Numbered from the stretch's first letter, positions 25,926-34,379 are shown. The stretch: 41,845 nucleotides of DNA from Saprospiraceae bacterium (GCA_027486765.1 JAIXOO010000223.1:1-41845); one strand, 5' to 3'. Made by a program: numbers and translations. The notes: generated by a model from the sequence alone, not told the origin.

Positions 25926-27503
25926 TTAATATCCTCCTTCCTTCGGTGCAGGAGCTTCTTGCTCAACATCGCCAGGGCCCGCAATACGGAACTCGGCGCG
26001 ACGGTTCATGTAGCTAGAGCTGGTTGGAACCAGGTTATCAGCAGAGCCCTTCCATTGCAATACGAATCGACCACGAGCAACGCCATGGCTGTTCACGAGG
26101 TGTTCGATGACATTCTTGGCACGCTCGTATGACAATTGATTGTTGGCACTTTCTGAGCCTGTAGAATCCGTAAAGCCAGTAACGACCAGGCGGATGTTCG
26201 GGTTGGCTTTCATCATCCGACCTACCCCTGCCAGGTTGCCATAATCAGAGTATTTGATGACAGCAGTTGAACTGGGGAAATGCAACATCGGCAAAAACCA
26301 TTCTGCCGCACTGGAGCGGTTATCGGTAATTTGGTAGTTTTGCAAAGCTTGATCGATCAATTCCTTCACCCGTTCTTCAGTAACGCCACCGCCACCGTTA
26401 CCTGGGCGCCCAGGGCCACCAGCTTGTGGATTGGTCACAACGCCAGTTTCATCCACTTTTTCATTGGCCTGCGGCATGTAGAAAGGTTCTTTGTCGATGT
26501 GATCAGGCACACCATCGCGGTCAGAATCGAGGGTACGACCTTTAGTGTCTACCATTGCTCCTGCAGGTGTATTGGGATCCTGGTCGATGGCATCAAGAAC
26601 GCCGTCACCATCTTCATCTTTGATCAAACCGGAGGTACGCTGGTTGATTTTTTCGTCAATGGAATTCAATACCCCATCCATTGGGTTGATCCAGTAGAGC
26701 GGCTCGGTTTGGCTGGAGGCATTGCCGAGGTTGAAGTTGATACTGAGGTTGGTAAAAGATACAACGTCACGGAAAGTAGATTTACCAGAAGCAATGTTGT
26801 CTACTCGGTCGGCATAGCTGCCCATCACCATCATGGCTTGTTCTTCAATCCCAATGTTCACTTTTTTACCCACACGGAAAGAAATCCCTCCTCCCATGGC
26901 GATATGAGTACCTTCGCCGATGTCCAAAAATCCTTTTTTCAATACTTCATTCCTGGGCTCGAGTCCATCTTCGATTCGGTTGGCTTCGAAGGCATTCAAA
27001 CCGCCTCCCGCCATGAAATAAAGATTGGTCCCACGCACTGGCTTGTCCCAACGCAAGCTGTTTAGAGACATTACGCCATAAATGGTTCCCGACATCCAGG
27101 TGGTTTGGTATTCGCGATTGACATTGGTATTTGGATCGTTCATTCCTTTCAGATCAGCGTACAAAAAGTCGCCGCGCAATGAAAAAACGTAATCGAGGGC
27201 TTTCCGAAAGTGTAGACCCACTCCGTAGGAAGGTTTAAAAGCGGCATCCCCACCCAGGATTGCAGCCCCTCCATTTACCCCAACTTCAAACATGTTCTTC
27301 GGTATCGCCAAACCCGAGGTTTTGGGTTTTTCTTTCTCTTCTTTCACGGGTTTTTCAGCCTTTTCTCGGGGTTCTTTATCGACCTTTCCTTTGGCTGGTT
27401 TTTCAGTTTTTGCTTTTTCCTCTGTCGATTCGATCGCATCCTGCCCCCAAACCAATCCGGTGCAGAAAATCAGAAGGAACAACAACATAGTACGTTTTTG
27501 CAT
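25926..27503 (-). CDS. OmpA family outer-membrane protein with thrombospondin type 3 repeats
   Basis: 525 residues. Signal peptide 1-20 (MQKRTMLLFLLIFCTGLVWG), then a Lys/Glu-rich stretch (about 22-62), then a beta-rich outer-membrane region (about 70-285) with GLHFRKALDYVFSLRGDFLY. Two Asp-rich thrombospondin type 3-like calcium loops follow (DEDGDGVLDAIDQDP and LDSDRDGVPDHIDKEPF, about 295-345). The OmpA C-terminal domain (about 395-505) contains TGFTDSTGSESANNQLSYERA and NRRAEFRI, with the Asp and Arg that bind diaminopimelate of peptidoglycan. It probably ties the outer membrane to the cell wall. Its promoter is probably at 27792-27822. Confidence 0.9.
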   Translation of the reverse strand: MQKRTMLLFLLIFCTGLVWGQDAIESTEEKAKTEKPAKGKVDKEPREKAEKPVKEEKEKPKTSGLAIPKNMFEVGVNGGAAILGGDAAFKPSYGVGLHFRKALDYVFSLRGDFLYADLKGMNDPNTNVNREYQTTWMSGTIYGVMSLNSLRWDKPVRGTNLYFMAGGGLNAFEANRIEDGLEPRNEVLKKGFLDIGEGTHIAMGGGISFRVGKKVNIGIEEQAMMVMGSYADRVDNIASGKSTFRDVVSFTNLSINFNLGNASSQTEPLYWINPMDGVLNSIDEKINQRTSGLIKDEDGDGVLDAIDQDPNTPAGAMVDTKGRTLDSDRDGVPDHIDKEPFYMPQANEKVDETGVVTNPQAGGPGRPGNGGGGVTEERVKELIDQALQNYQITDNRSSAAEWFLPMLHFPSSTAVIKYSDYGNLAGVGRMMKANPNIRLVVTGFTDSTGSESANNQLSYERAKNVIEHLVNSHGVARGRFVLQWKGSADNLVPTSSSYMNRRAEFRIAGPGDVEQEAPAPKEGGY

Positions 27504-27978
27504 GGTTTTGGATATTAAATCAGTTAAGTATTGGGATTATATCGGTTTTTGAATTTGTTATCATAACGATCCATACAACCGTTAAGTGGCGTAAAAATGT
27601 TCCAAAGCAAGTGAAAGAAACCAGGCGATACGGCAAAGGTGAGCATCATGATTTGGGAAAAACACACGGCTTTCACCTCTCCACGTTATGCGAAGGTAAA
27701 CTTTTTGTGAAAGGTTTTCGAGCCGAACCAGCAGGATTACTGCATTTTAGGTATAAAATAACCAAAAAATGACTAAACTCTGCTCATCCGGCAAAAATAG
27801 GGCTTATTTTATAGCTAACCAAGGTTTCCTAACTGTTGTAACGCTGATACAACAGATATTTTTCTTATTTATACTCATTTTTTTTGTAAAAGTCACTTTT
27901 TATCGCATTAAAATGTACTTATCGGTGATCACTTTGTAACTTTCCGCTCTTACAACATCTGTACTTCAACTGTGTTTT
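27504..27978. other. Divergent intergenic region
   Basis: 475 bp between the leftward ompA-like gene and the rightward ureohydrolase-like gene. It holds the promoter at 27792-27822 and a long leader for the leftward gene. No coding sequence, recognised RNA or strong repeat was seen in the rest. Confidence 0.6.
27792..27822 (-). promoter_or_regulatory. Bacteroidota-type promoter for the OmpA-like gene
   Basis: Read leftward: TTG (27822-27820), 20-nt spacer, TATTTTTG (27799-27792). Both elements and the spacing fit the Bacteroidota consensus. The predicted leader is about 280 nt. Confidence 0.6.
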
Positions 27979-29085
27979 ATGCTCGACAATTGGCTTAGCC
28001 CAGTCAACCTTACTGCTCTATCCCTACCTGATCTGGACGCAGACCATTTGGGGTCGCGACTACACCTCCATACGGAAACTGATTTTCCCGATTTAAAAGG
28101 GATTCAAATTGCCTTGGTTTGTTTAAACGAAAAGGAAGGCATCGCTTTGCGTAAAGCCTTGTACACGATGAGCTTTCCCTTCGAAGGCTTACACATCGCT
28201 GATCTGGGTACCATTCGAAAATGTACAGCAGAATTCATCATGCCCGTGCTGATTGAATTGCACGAAAGCAATATTTTACCCATCATCGTTGGTTCCGATC
28301 CTGCCTTGATGCAAATCCAATACAAGGGCTTACAGCACGAATTACAGCACATCAACATGGTGGCACTGGATGAATTCATCCGCCTCAGTGTGCCCACCGA
28401 AAACAAACAACCCGATCTGTTCAACGAGATCGTTTTTCAAAAAAAATCCAAACTTTTTCACCTCGGTATCATTGGCTGCCAAACCCATTTCACCCTGCCT
28501 GCTACCTACCGACTGATGGACGAATTGCACTTCGATTACATCCGACTGGGTACTGCCCGGGCAAATTTGGCGGAAGTAGAGCCCATCATCCGCGATGCCG
28601 ATTTGTTGGGTTGCCAGGTGGCCGCACTCAAACAGAGTGAGGCCCCCGGACAGGAAAACGCCAGTCCCAGCGGCTTCAGCGTTGAAGAAATTTGCCAACT
28701 TTGCCGCTACGGCGGCATGAGTGAAAAAGTGAAGTCTTTCGGCATTTTTGGCTACAAAGCCTCCCTAGACCGCAAAGCCCAAACCGCCAATGTGCTGGCA
28801 CAAATGATCTGGTACTTCCTCGATGGCCTGAGTCACCGCAAAGGGGATTTCCCGATCAGCACCGAAGGGCTTACGGAATACATCGTGGAAGTAAAATCCC
28901 TGGATTTTACCGTTACTTTTTGGAAAAGCCAACGCAGCGGGCGTTGGTGGCTGCAAGTACCCGTCAAAACGAGCAAACAACAACAGCGGCATCGGCTGAT
29001 TCCCTGTTCATACAATGATTATAAGTTGGCTTCGCAAGGAGAATTGCCGGATCGGCTGGTGAATGGGCTGAAGCGGTTTTTGTAA
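27979..29085 (+). CDS. Ureohydrolase (arginase/formimidoylglutamase)-fold protein lacking metal ligands
   Basis: 368 residues with the layout of Bacteroidota formimidoylglutamase-like proteins: LKGIQIALVCLNEKEG, HIADLGTIRKCTAEF, LPIIVGSDPALMQIQ, NMVALDEFIRLS, FSVEEICQLCRYGGMSEKVK and AQMIWYFLDGLSHRKGD. In active ureohydrolases manganese is bound by GGxH, DxHxD and SxDxDxxDP motifs. Here the first is GSDP (105-108), the second LDEFI (130-134), and the third, around LGCQVAALKQSEAP (215-228), also lacks the paired acids. It is therefore probably a non-catalytic relative. There is no signal peptide. It converges on murF and lies beside the T9SS locus; a role there is only a guess. Confidence 0.78.
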   Translation: MLDNWLSPVNLTALSLPDLDADHLGSRLHLHTETDFPDLKGIQIALVCLNEKEGIALRKALYTMSFPFEGLHIADLGTIRKCTAEFIMPVLIELHESNILPIIVGSDPALMQIQYKGLQHELQHINMVALDEFIRLSVPTENKQPDLFNEIVFQKKSKLFHLGIIGCQTHFTLPATYRLMDELHFDYIRLGTARANLAEVEPIIRDADLLGCQVAALKQSEAPGQENASPSGFSVEEICQLCRYGGMSEKVKSFGIFGYKASLDRKAQTANVLAQMIWYFLDGLSHRKGDFPISTEGLTEYIVEVKSLDFTVTFWKSQRSGRWWLQVPVKTSKQQQRHRLIPCSYNDYKLASQGELPDRLVNGLKRFL

Positions 29086-29234
29086 ATGACGAATTTTTCG
29101 AGTGACGAATGGGGTGGTAGCAGCCGGGATTTTTAGGTAGTGCTAGATTTGGATTCCATTTATGTGACTTTACCGACAACTCTTGAGGGCAACGCGCCAA
29201 ATTCGTCATTCGTCACTCGAAAAATTCGTCATTT
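29084..29234. repeat. 27-bp perfect inverted repeat spanning a convergent gene junction
   Basis: The arms 29084-29110 and 29208-29234 are exact reverse complements, built around the word TGACGAAT. The left arm begins inside the stop codon of the ureohydrolase-like gene and the right arm ends at the first base of the murF stop codon. The 97-nt centre is not coding. It could form one large cruciform and terminate both genes. Confidence 0.88.
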
Positions 29235-30535
29235 CACAACACTCGCTCCAGAGCCATCCCTCTCGATCCCTTGATCAAAATCGATTTATTCTCCCAGTTT
29301 TGCTCAGTAAACCATTCTTTCAATTCCTCTACATTGTCAAAATGTGTATAGCCGAGGAGCTGCGCCGCCGCTGCAAAATGTTTTCCTACCAAAATGACTT
29401 GGTCAAGACCCAAACTATTGGTCAATTGTGCAATCCGTTCGTGTTCGATCGGCGCGGCGTCTCCTAGCTCAAACATATCTCCCAGGATAACCACCTTGTT
29501 TCCTGAGCCATTCTCAGCAAAAGAACGCAGCGTAACTTCCATACTACTGGGGTTCGCATTGTAGGCATCCAGCAAAATCGAATTGCTGCCCCAAGGCACC
29601 CACTGCGAGCGGTTCATGTTGGGATTGTAATTTTCGATGGCTGCTTTGATTTTTGCGCCAGGGACTTTAAAGTATTTACCCAGAGTGACCGCCGTTTTGA
29701 TGTTTTGGAAATTGTGTACCCCCATCAGTTTACTGCCTCCTTCAAGCAATTCTTCGTGTTCGTCCAAAAAAGCTACCCGAATAAAGGGTTGTAATTGCAG
29801 CAATTTGACTTCGTAGGGTTTGTGGTTGGGAGCAGGATTTTCACTTAGTTCGTAAAAGATGCGTTTCTTAACTGGGGTAGACAGTTCCAGTAAAAAGGCT
29901 TCATCATTGTTGACAAAGGCCAATCCATCGCTTTCGGCCAAATAGCGGTACAATTCTGACTTGCCCTTTTTCACCCCTTCAATTCCGCCAAATCCTTCTA
30001 AGTGAGCTTTGCCGATGTTGGTGATCAAGCCGTGGGTGGGTTCCGCAATGCGGCACAGTTGATCAATTTCCCCCTGGTGATTGGCTCCCATTTCAATTAC
30101 CGCTACTTCAATCCGGGGATCGAGTTGCAGCAAGGTGAGTGGCACGCCGATGTGGTTATTCAGGTTGCCTTGGGTATAATACATCGGGTACTGGCTGCTC
30201 AACACCGCGGCGATGAGTTCTTTAGTGGTGGTTTTGCCATTGCTTCCAGTAATCGCAATGATGGGGATGTGCAATTGCCGACGGTGATAACGCGCCAGGT
30301 CCTGCAAGGCTGTGAGTGCATCATCGACCACTATACATTGGGCGTGATTTGCCAATCCAGGATCGTCCACTATGGCGAAACTGGCTCCTTTTTCCAAGGC
30401 GGCCAATGCATATTGGTTGCCATCAAAATTGTCGCCTCGCAGGGCGAAAAACAGGCATCCAGGCTCAATTTTGCGCGAATCAGTGGATACTTTGCCAGCG
30501 CTAAGAAACTGTTGATAAAGACTTGAGATTTCCAT
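29234..30535 (-). CDS. murF: UDP-N-acetylmuramoyl-tripeptide--D-alanyl-D-alanine ligase
   Basis: 433 residues from ATG 30535; an upstream TTG at 30559 is less likely. MurF adds D-Ala-D-Ala to UDP-MurNAc-tripeptide using ATP, completing the cytoplasmic peptidoglycan precursor. Visible features: STDSRKIEPGCLFFALRGDNFDG (substrate domain, 18-40), the P-loop ITGSNGKTTTKEL (95-107), NLNNHIGVPLTLL and VIEMGANHQGEID of the central domain, and DAYNANPSSMEVTLRSF with GDMFELGD in the C-terminal domain. In this window it is on the same strand as gldJ. From general knowledge, murF is also a neighbour of gldJ in Flavobacterium. Confidence 0.95.
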   Translation of the reverse strand: MEISSLYQQFLSAGKVSTDSRKIEPGCLFFALRGDNFDGNQYALAALEKGASFAIVDDPGLANHAQCIVVDDALTALQDLARYHRRQLHIPIIAITGSNGKTTTKELIAAVLSSQYPMYYTQGNLNNHIGVPLTLLQLDPRIEVAVIEMGANHQGEIDQLCRIAEPTHGLITNIGKAHLEGFGGIEGVKKGKSELYRYLAESDGLAFVNNDEAFLLELSTPVKKRIFYELSENPAPNHKPYEVKLLQLQPFIRVAFLDEHEELLEGGSKLMGVHNFQNIKTAVTLGKYFKVPGAKIKAAIENYNPNMNRSQWVPWGSNSILLDAYNANPSSMEVTLRSFAENGSGNKVVILGDMFELGDAAPIEHERIAQLTNSLGLDQVILVGKHFAAAAQLLGYTHFDNVEELKEWFTEQNWENKSILIKGSRGMALERVL

Positions 30536-30597
30536 GTCGTTAGGGTGCACGCTATTCAAAGGGGAAAATTAAGTAAGGTTTGGCAAACTAAGTAGTA

Positions 30598-30711
30598 GGG
30601 CAAAAATAAATGTTCATTTTTCTTGAGCCAGAGGATTAGATGAGACACTTGAAATGAACCGTTGACTCATCTAATCCTCTGGCAAAACGAACATTTATTT
30701 TTTTATAGCCC
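30598..30711. repeat. Long two-part inverted repeat upstream of murF
   Basis: The outer arms AAAAATAAATGTTC (30602-30615) and complement (30689-30702), and the inner 18-bp arms 30627-30644 and 30666-30683, are perfect. Pairing also continues outward (GGGC...GCCC). Together they can fold into one stem of more than 30 bp with an internal bulge. Confidence 0.85.
30601..30608 (-). promoter_or_regulatory. Candidate -7 element for murF
   Basis: Read leftward this is TATTTTTG, a full TAnnTTTG match 66 bp before the murF start. No clear -33 element. It lies inside the left outer arm of the inverted repeat 30598-30711. Confidence 0.4.
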
Positions 30712-30792
30712 TTACCTTGCTTTGAGGAGAGATAATTTAAGAAAATGAAAAGCGAACAGCGAAAAACAAGCGGCACCATTTGGGGTAACGAA

Positions 30793-30829
30793 GACAGCTG
30801 AGCAGTATACATCATACTACTCAGCTGTC
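30793..30829 (-). terminator. Hairpin after the small lipoprotein gene
   Basis: A 16-bp stem (30793-30808 with 30814-30829, one G-T pair) with a 5-nt loop lies 11 bp beyond the stop of the leftward lipoprotein gene. The T-tract is weak, so termination is likely but not certain. Confidence 0.6.
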
Positions 30830-30839
30830 GAGGAATGAG

Positions 30840-31391
30840 TTATTTCACACATTCAAATCCAGTGGCCTTTGAAGGGCTATCTTCCGCAGTTTGTTTGACA
30901 ACAGAAAAGTTCTGGTTTGATTTTAGCCCCAATTGGTAGGTCCCTGTACCACCACAGCTAGTGCCCCACTCACGGGTAATGGCAAATAAGTAGATGCCAT
31001 TCTGCGGTACAACAAAATCATTCACTACTTCTCCTGCAATATAATCCTTACAGCTTGCGCCTGCCGTGCAGCGACGCTCCTTCGACGACATGGTGAATAA
31101 ATTGGTGCTCCCCAACGCAGTACCCGGCAGATACAGTGCAATCTGTGCAACGGAACCTTCACTAACGGAGTTGACTGTAAAACTTACTTTTGCTCCTTTT
31201 TCGAGCTCCACTTGAAATACATCCTGGCAGTCGGTTCCAGAAGCGCATTCCCAGGCATAGGAAGCACTGTAAGACTTGGTTTTTTCGGCGATAAAATCTT
31301 CACTTTCCTGCTTTTTACAGGCAAGTGTGCAGCCCAACAACAAAACCAAAGAAATGATAGAGGAAAAACGAAAACGAATTGACATTGTCAT
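30840..31391 (-). CDS. Small Cys-containing lipoprotein of unknown function
   Basis: 183 residues; I do not recognise a family. The N-terminus is a lipoprotein signal (RFRFSSIISLVLLLGCTLAC), with C25 or C21 as the lipidation site. The mature part has six cysteines (49, 55, 108, 114, 146, 181), four of them in two copies of a C-x-x-G-x-x-C-x-D motif (CASGTDCQD and CTAGASCKD). The rest looks beta-rich, with VELEKGAKVSFTV and VVPQNGIYLFAI, similar in outline to a pre-peptidase-type sandwich domain. It sits between gldJ and murF with hairpins on both sides, so it is probably transcribed alone. ATG 31385 is an equally possible start. A link to T9SS or gliding is suggested only by position. Confidence 0.72.
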   Translation of the reverse strand: MTMSIRFRFSSIISLVLLLGCTLACKKQESEDFIAEKTKSYSASYAWECASGTDCQDVFQVELEKGAKVSFTVNSVSEGSVAQIALYLPGTALGSTNLFTMSSKERRCTAGASCKDYIAGEVVNDFVVPQNGIYLFAITREWGTSCGGTGTYQLGLKSNQNFSVVKQTAEDSPSKATGFECVK

Positions 31392-31469
31392 TTTAGATTA
31401 AGGTTTTAGGTATTTCCTATATGTGTCATTGGGCGATTGAATTGTTCCAGATTTTTCAAAAAAAAAAGA

Positions 31470-31500
31470 GGAGACCATGAATGCACGTGGTCTCCCCTTT
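31470..31500 (-). terminator. Terminator of gldJ
   Basis: An 8-bp perfect stem (GGAGACCA 31470-31477 and complement 31488-31495), 10-nt loop, flanked by A-rich sequence on the left, which reads as a long T-run in the leftward transcript. It begins 27 bp beyond the gldJ stop. Confidence 0.82.
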
Positions 31501-31521
31501 TTCTGATCAAAAGATCAATGT

Positions 31522-33024
31522 TTATTTGTAGCGACGGTCAACACGTCTTTGTTTCACTTTGAATTGGTTGCCACCTGGTTTGTCGTTGGTAGCGGAACCA
31601 CCCATGCGGCTCATGGCGCAACGGAAACCGAGGGTACGATCGGCATCGTCCTCATCCTTGAAGCGACGGGCACCTGGAGAAAGCCAGTAAGCACGATCGG
31701 CCCAAGAACCACCTTTGTACACACGAGCTTTATCACTCACGAGGGTGTGCTGCTCAAAATCGTAGAATGCTTCAGATTCTTTGTCACCATCGCGGTAATC
31801 CAGCGCATTGCCACGGCGAATGTTGTCGCGAGTAGCCAATTCGTCATCCTGGAAGTAACGGTATTTGATGCGACCCAAGCTGTCTTTTTCAACTGGACGG
31901 CCATCTTCATCGGTTTCAACCGTTTTGTATTTGTTACCCCGAACTGGGTTCAAATCGTGGTTGTCAGCATCACGCAAGGTTTGGCTGGTCAGTGGACGGT
32001 AAACGTCGACTACCCATTCGTTGACGTTGCCTGCCATGTTGTACAAGCCAAAATCGTTGGGCAAGAAGCTGCGTACAGGAGCGGTTACCGCGGCGTTGTC
32101 GTTCAATTTACCAGCGATACCCATGTAATCCCCGGCTTCTTTTTTGAAGTTGGCCAACATTTGTCCTTGGTACTTGTCATGCTTTTGGTAGCGCAAAGTT
32201 TGTCCGTTCCATGGATAGTTGCGACGGTCGGTATAGTTTTCGTCACCTTCCGCAGATTGATTGCCACGTAGGGCCAATGCTGCATATTCCCACTCTGCTT
32301 CAGTAGGCAGGCGGTATTCTGGCAACATGATACCATCCTCAAAACGTGCTGGGCGCTCTTCGCCAGTGCGGAAGTCTTTGAGGTTTTTGCGTACGTTGCC
32401 TTCATACTGGCCTACGAGGTAAGAACCAGTGCTGAAGCTATCGTCGTCTTTTTGTTCGGTGTTTTCGTTCAGGATGCCTCGCTTGATGAGCAACATTTCG
32501 TTTACCCTGTCGGTGCGCCAGAGGCAATATTCACTTGCCTGGATCCAGGTAACGCCTACCACGGGGTAATCGTCAAAAGAAGGGTGGCGGAAGTAGGTGT
32601 TTACCATTGGCTCGTTGTACGACAGATCATCGTACCAAACCAAAGTGTCTGGCACAGCCTTGCGGTATACCTCAGGATAAGTTTCGCCGTACACGCGTCC
32701 TACCCAATAGGTATATTCGCGGTAATCAATGTTGGAAACTTCGGTTTCATCCATGTAAAAGGAAGAAACTGTAACGCGGCGAGGGACGTTGTTCCACTCG
32801 TACATCACGTCTTGCTGGGTTTGCCCCATCGAGAAAGTACCACCCTCAATCGGAACGAGGTTGGGACCCGTGATTTGACCCTCATAATTCAGCTTCTCGA
32901 AGCCTCCCCATTTGGTATCATTGTAGTTCCAGCCCGTGGTGGAAGAAGTGTCCTTGCTCTTACAGGAGGTAAAAATCACTGTGGCGACAAGGAGGTAAGC
33001 AGCAAACTTCAACAACTTTTTCAT
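31522..33024 (-). CDS. gldJ: GldJ, T9SS/gliding-associated lipoprotein (sulfatase-modifying factor fold)
   Basis: 500 residues from ATG 33024, which opens the lipoprotein signal (MKKLLKFAAYLLVATVIFTSC); an upstream in-frame start at 33072 adds 16 residues and spoils it. The protein has the formylglycine-generating-enzyme (FGE/SUMF1) fold: LVPIEGGTFSMG, SSFYMDETEVSNIDYREYTYW, YPVVGVTWIQASEYCLWR, EYRLPTEAEWEYAA, AGNVNEWVVDVY and GGSWADRAYWLSPGARR with GFRCAMSR at the end. The opening after the signal (STTGWNYNDTKWGGFE) points to GldJ rather than GldK. In Flavobacterium GldJ is needed for T9SS function and stabilises GldK; it is not an enzyme. murF, porU and porV nearby match the known gldJ neighbourhood. 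Confidence 0.88.
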   Translation of the reverse strand: MKKLLKFAAYLLVATVIFTSCKSKDTSSTTGWNYNDTKWGGFEKLNYEGQITGPNLVPIEGGTFSMGQTQQDVMYEWNNVPRRVTVSSFYMDETEVSNIDYREYTYWVGRVYGETYPEVYRKAVPDTLVWYDDLSYNEPMVNTYFRHPSFDDYPVVGVTWIQASEYCLWRTDRVNEMLLIKRGILNENTEQKDDDSFSTGSYLVGQYEGNVRKNLKDFRTGEERPARFEDGIMLPEYRLPTEAEWEYAALALRGNQSAEGDENYTDRRNYPWNGQTLRYQKHDKYQGQMLANFKKEAGDYMGIAGKLNDNAAVTAPVRSFLPNDFGLYNMAGNVNEWVVDVYRPLTSQTLRDADNHDLNPVRGNKYKTVETDEDGRPVEKDSLGRIKYRYFQDDELATRDNIRRGNALDYRDGDKESEAFYDFEQHTLVSDKARVYKGGSWADRAYWLSPGARRFKDEDDADRTLGFRCAMSRMGGSATNDKPGGNQFKVKQRRVDRRYK

Positions 33025-33232
33025 TATAAATGACCAATTTTTTTTAGAGAAACGACCAACCTGAATTGGCATTATCTAAGAGCTTGTGTAAATTTTCTTT
33101 CTGGGCTACAAAGCCTCCCTTTTAAACAAACTCCAACTACATTCATTTGACTTTATACCGAACGCTGTGTTCGACGAATTAGTATACGACCACAAAATTT
33201 TTGTCTTTTGCAGCCGCAATTTAATCGAGGGC

Positions 33233-33240
33233 CAAAAATA
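33233..33240 (-). promoter_or_regulatory. Candidate -7 element for gldJ
   Basis: Read leftward this is TATTTTTG (TAnnTTTG) in the 226-bp gap between the porP/sprF-like gene and gldJ, about 210 bp before the gldJ start. There is no convincing -33 element, so gldJ may also be reached by read-through. Confidence 0.35.
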
Positions 33241-33250
33241 GAGAAAAAAA

Positions 33251-34297
33251 TTATCTAAAGATTTGAAAACAGTCGTTGATGTTAATTTTTTTCCGCCGCC
33301 TTTGATTGGCACGGCTTTCATCGAGCGTAAAGGAGAGTGAAATTTCGTGGCTCCCACCCGTACGGTTAAGAGCCAGATTGGACAAAGTAGCATCAAAGCT
33401 ATATCCCAAGCGCAGTACGCCATAGCGGTAGCCAATCAATCCTACGGCTGCATCGGGATTTTTGCCACTGTTGCGGTACCAAGCTCCAGCAAACACAGGG
33501 CCAAAGCCCCAATAGCCCCCCACCATGACCTGCGAGAATTCAGCCTGCCGCACGTACAAAAAATTGGGGGCAAAAAAAACGGCATCGCCATTGCGGCCAC
33601 TTCCCCCTAGGTCAAATTGGCCACCACCGTGTATAGAAAGCCGCATTGGGTGACCTACCAAAAGAGAAGAGCTCCCTGTATTGAGCAGGTTTTCACTGAA
33701 GTTATTGAGGTGTTGCAGGGCTATCCCACCATAAAATTTCTTACTAAAGGCCAGCAATCCAGCTGAAAAATCGATTTGATTGTTGCCCAGGTTATCCGGG
33801 CGCAATTCCTCAGTGCTGCTGCCCTGGCCATTGCTGCCCAACCCATCAATTGGGTCAAGCTGGTCGCCAAAAACCAGTTTATCCCAAGCCAACTGGGAGC
33901 GAAAGGCTCCAGCCTCAATGCCAAATTTAAGCGCCAGATCATCGTTGGCTTTCAATTGGTAGCTGTAATACAAACTAAACTGCCGCGTTTGGTAAATGCC
34001 GTTTCCAGCGTCATCAGCCGTGATGCTTGCACCAATCCCGCTGTTTAAAAAGGGTAGAGATTGTTCATAAGCAATGGCATAGGTCTGGTACGCATTGGGC
34101 CAGGAAGGCCATTGATTGCGGTGATTGAGCATGATGCGCGGCGCATGTGAAACGCCAGCAAAAGCCGGATTGAGATGCAAGGGCGCAGCAAAAAACTGGC
34201 TAAAAACGGGATCTTGAGCAAAAACCTGCGTGATTAGCATGCTTGAAAAAAGAAAAAGTAGACTTATGCGCATAGTATGTTTTTTTTTAATCAACAT
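33251..34297 (-). CDS. PorP/SprF family type IX secretion membrane protein
   Basis: About 348 residues. The start is ambiguous: GTG 34303, ATG 34297 (used here) or ATG 34273, the last giving the shortest signal peptide (MRISLLFLFSSMLITQVFA). The mature protein begins QDPVFSQFFAAPLHLNPAFAG, the hallmark of PorP/SprF proteins, followed by RIMLNHRNQWPS, YQTYAIAYEQSLP and alternating beta strands ending SFDATLSNLALNRTGGSHEISLSF, as in an outer-membrane barrel. PorP/SprF proteins work with T9SS components or with partner surface proteins. It is upstream of gldJ on the same strand and divergent from porU. Many Bacteroidota encode several copies, so the specific role is not known. Confidence 0.88.
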   Translation of the reverse strand: MLIKKKHTMRISLLFLFSSMLITQVFAQDPVFSQFFAAPLHLNPAFAGVSHAPRIMLNHRNQWPSWPNAYQTYAIAYEQSLPFLNSGIGASITADDAGNGIYQTRQFSLYYSYQLKANDDLALKFGIEAGAFRSQLAWDKLVFGDQLDPIDGLGSNGQGSSTEELRPDNLGNNQIDFSAGLLAFSKKFYGGIALQHLNNFSENLLNTGSSSLLVGHPMRLSIHGGGQFDLGGSGRNGDAVFFAPNFLYVRQAEFSQVMVGGYWGFGPVFAGAWYRNSGKNPDAAVGLIGYRYGVLRLGYSFDATLSNLALNRTGGSHEISLSFTLDESRANQRRRKKININDCFQIFR

Positions 34298-34330
34298 TTT
34301 CACTGTTTAGGGTGTCAATCAGTAGTGTAC

Positions 34331-34365
34331 TTGACAATCCAAAAATTTGAATTGGATTACCTTTG
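34331..34365 (+). promoter_or_regulatory. Candidate promoter for porU-porV
   Basis: TTG at 34331-34333 and TACCTTTG at 34358-34365 fit the Bacteroidota consensus, with a 24-nt spacer that is longer than usual. It would give a leader of about 120 nt that contains the tandem repeat at 34380. Confidence 0.4.
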
Positions 34366-34379
34366 GGAATCCAAGTAGC

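Larger units (their letters stand above)
30536..30839. other. Intergenic region between lipoprotein gene and murF
   Basis: 304 bp without a gene. It holds a murF -7 candidate, a long inverted repeat (30598-30711) and a hairpin after the lipoprotein gene (30793-30829). A short A-rich patch around 30744-30765 resembles the A-rich arms seen at other gene ends. Confidence 0.6.

Noticed and set aside
27504-27978. Possible riboswitch or small RNA in the divergent region
   Set aside because: A promoter and AT-rich leader are visible, but no conserved riboswitch core or strong structure could be identified.
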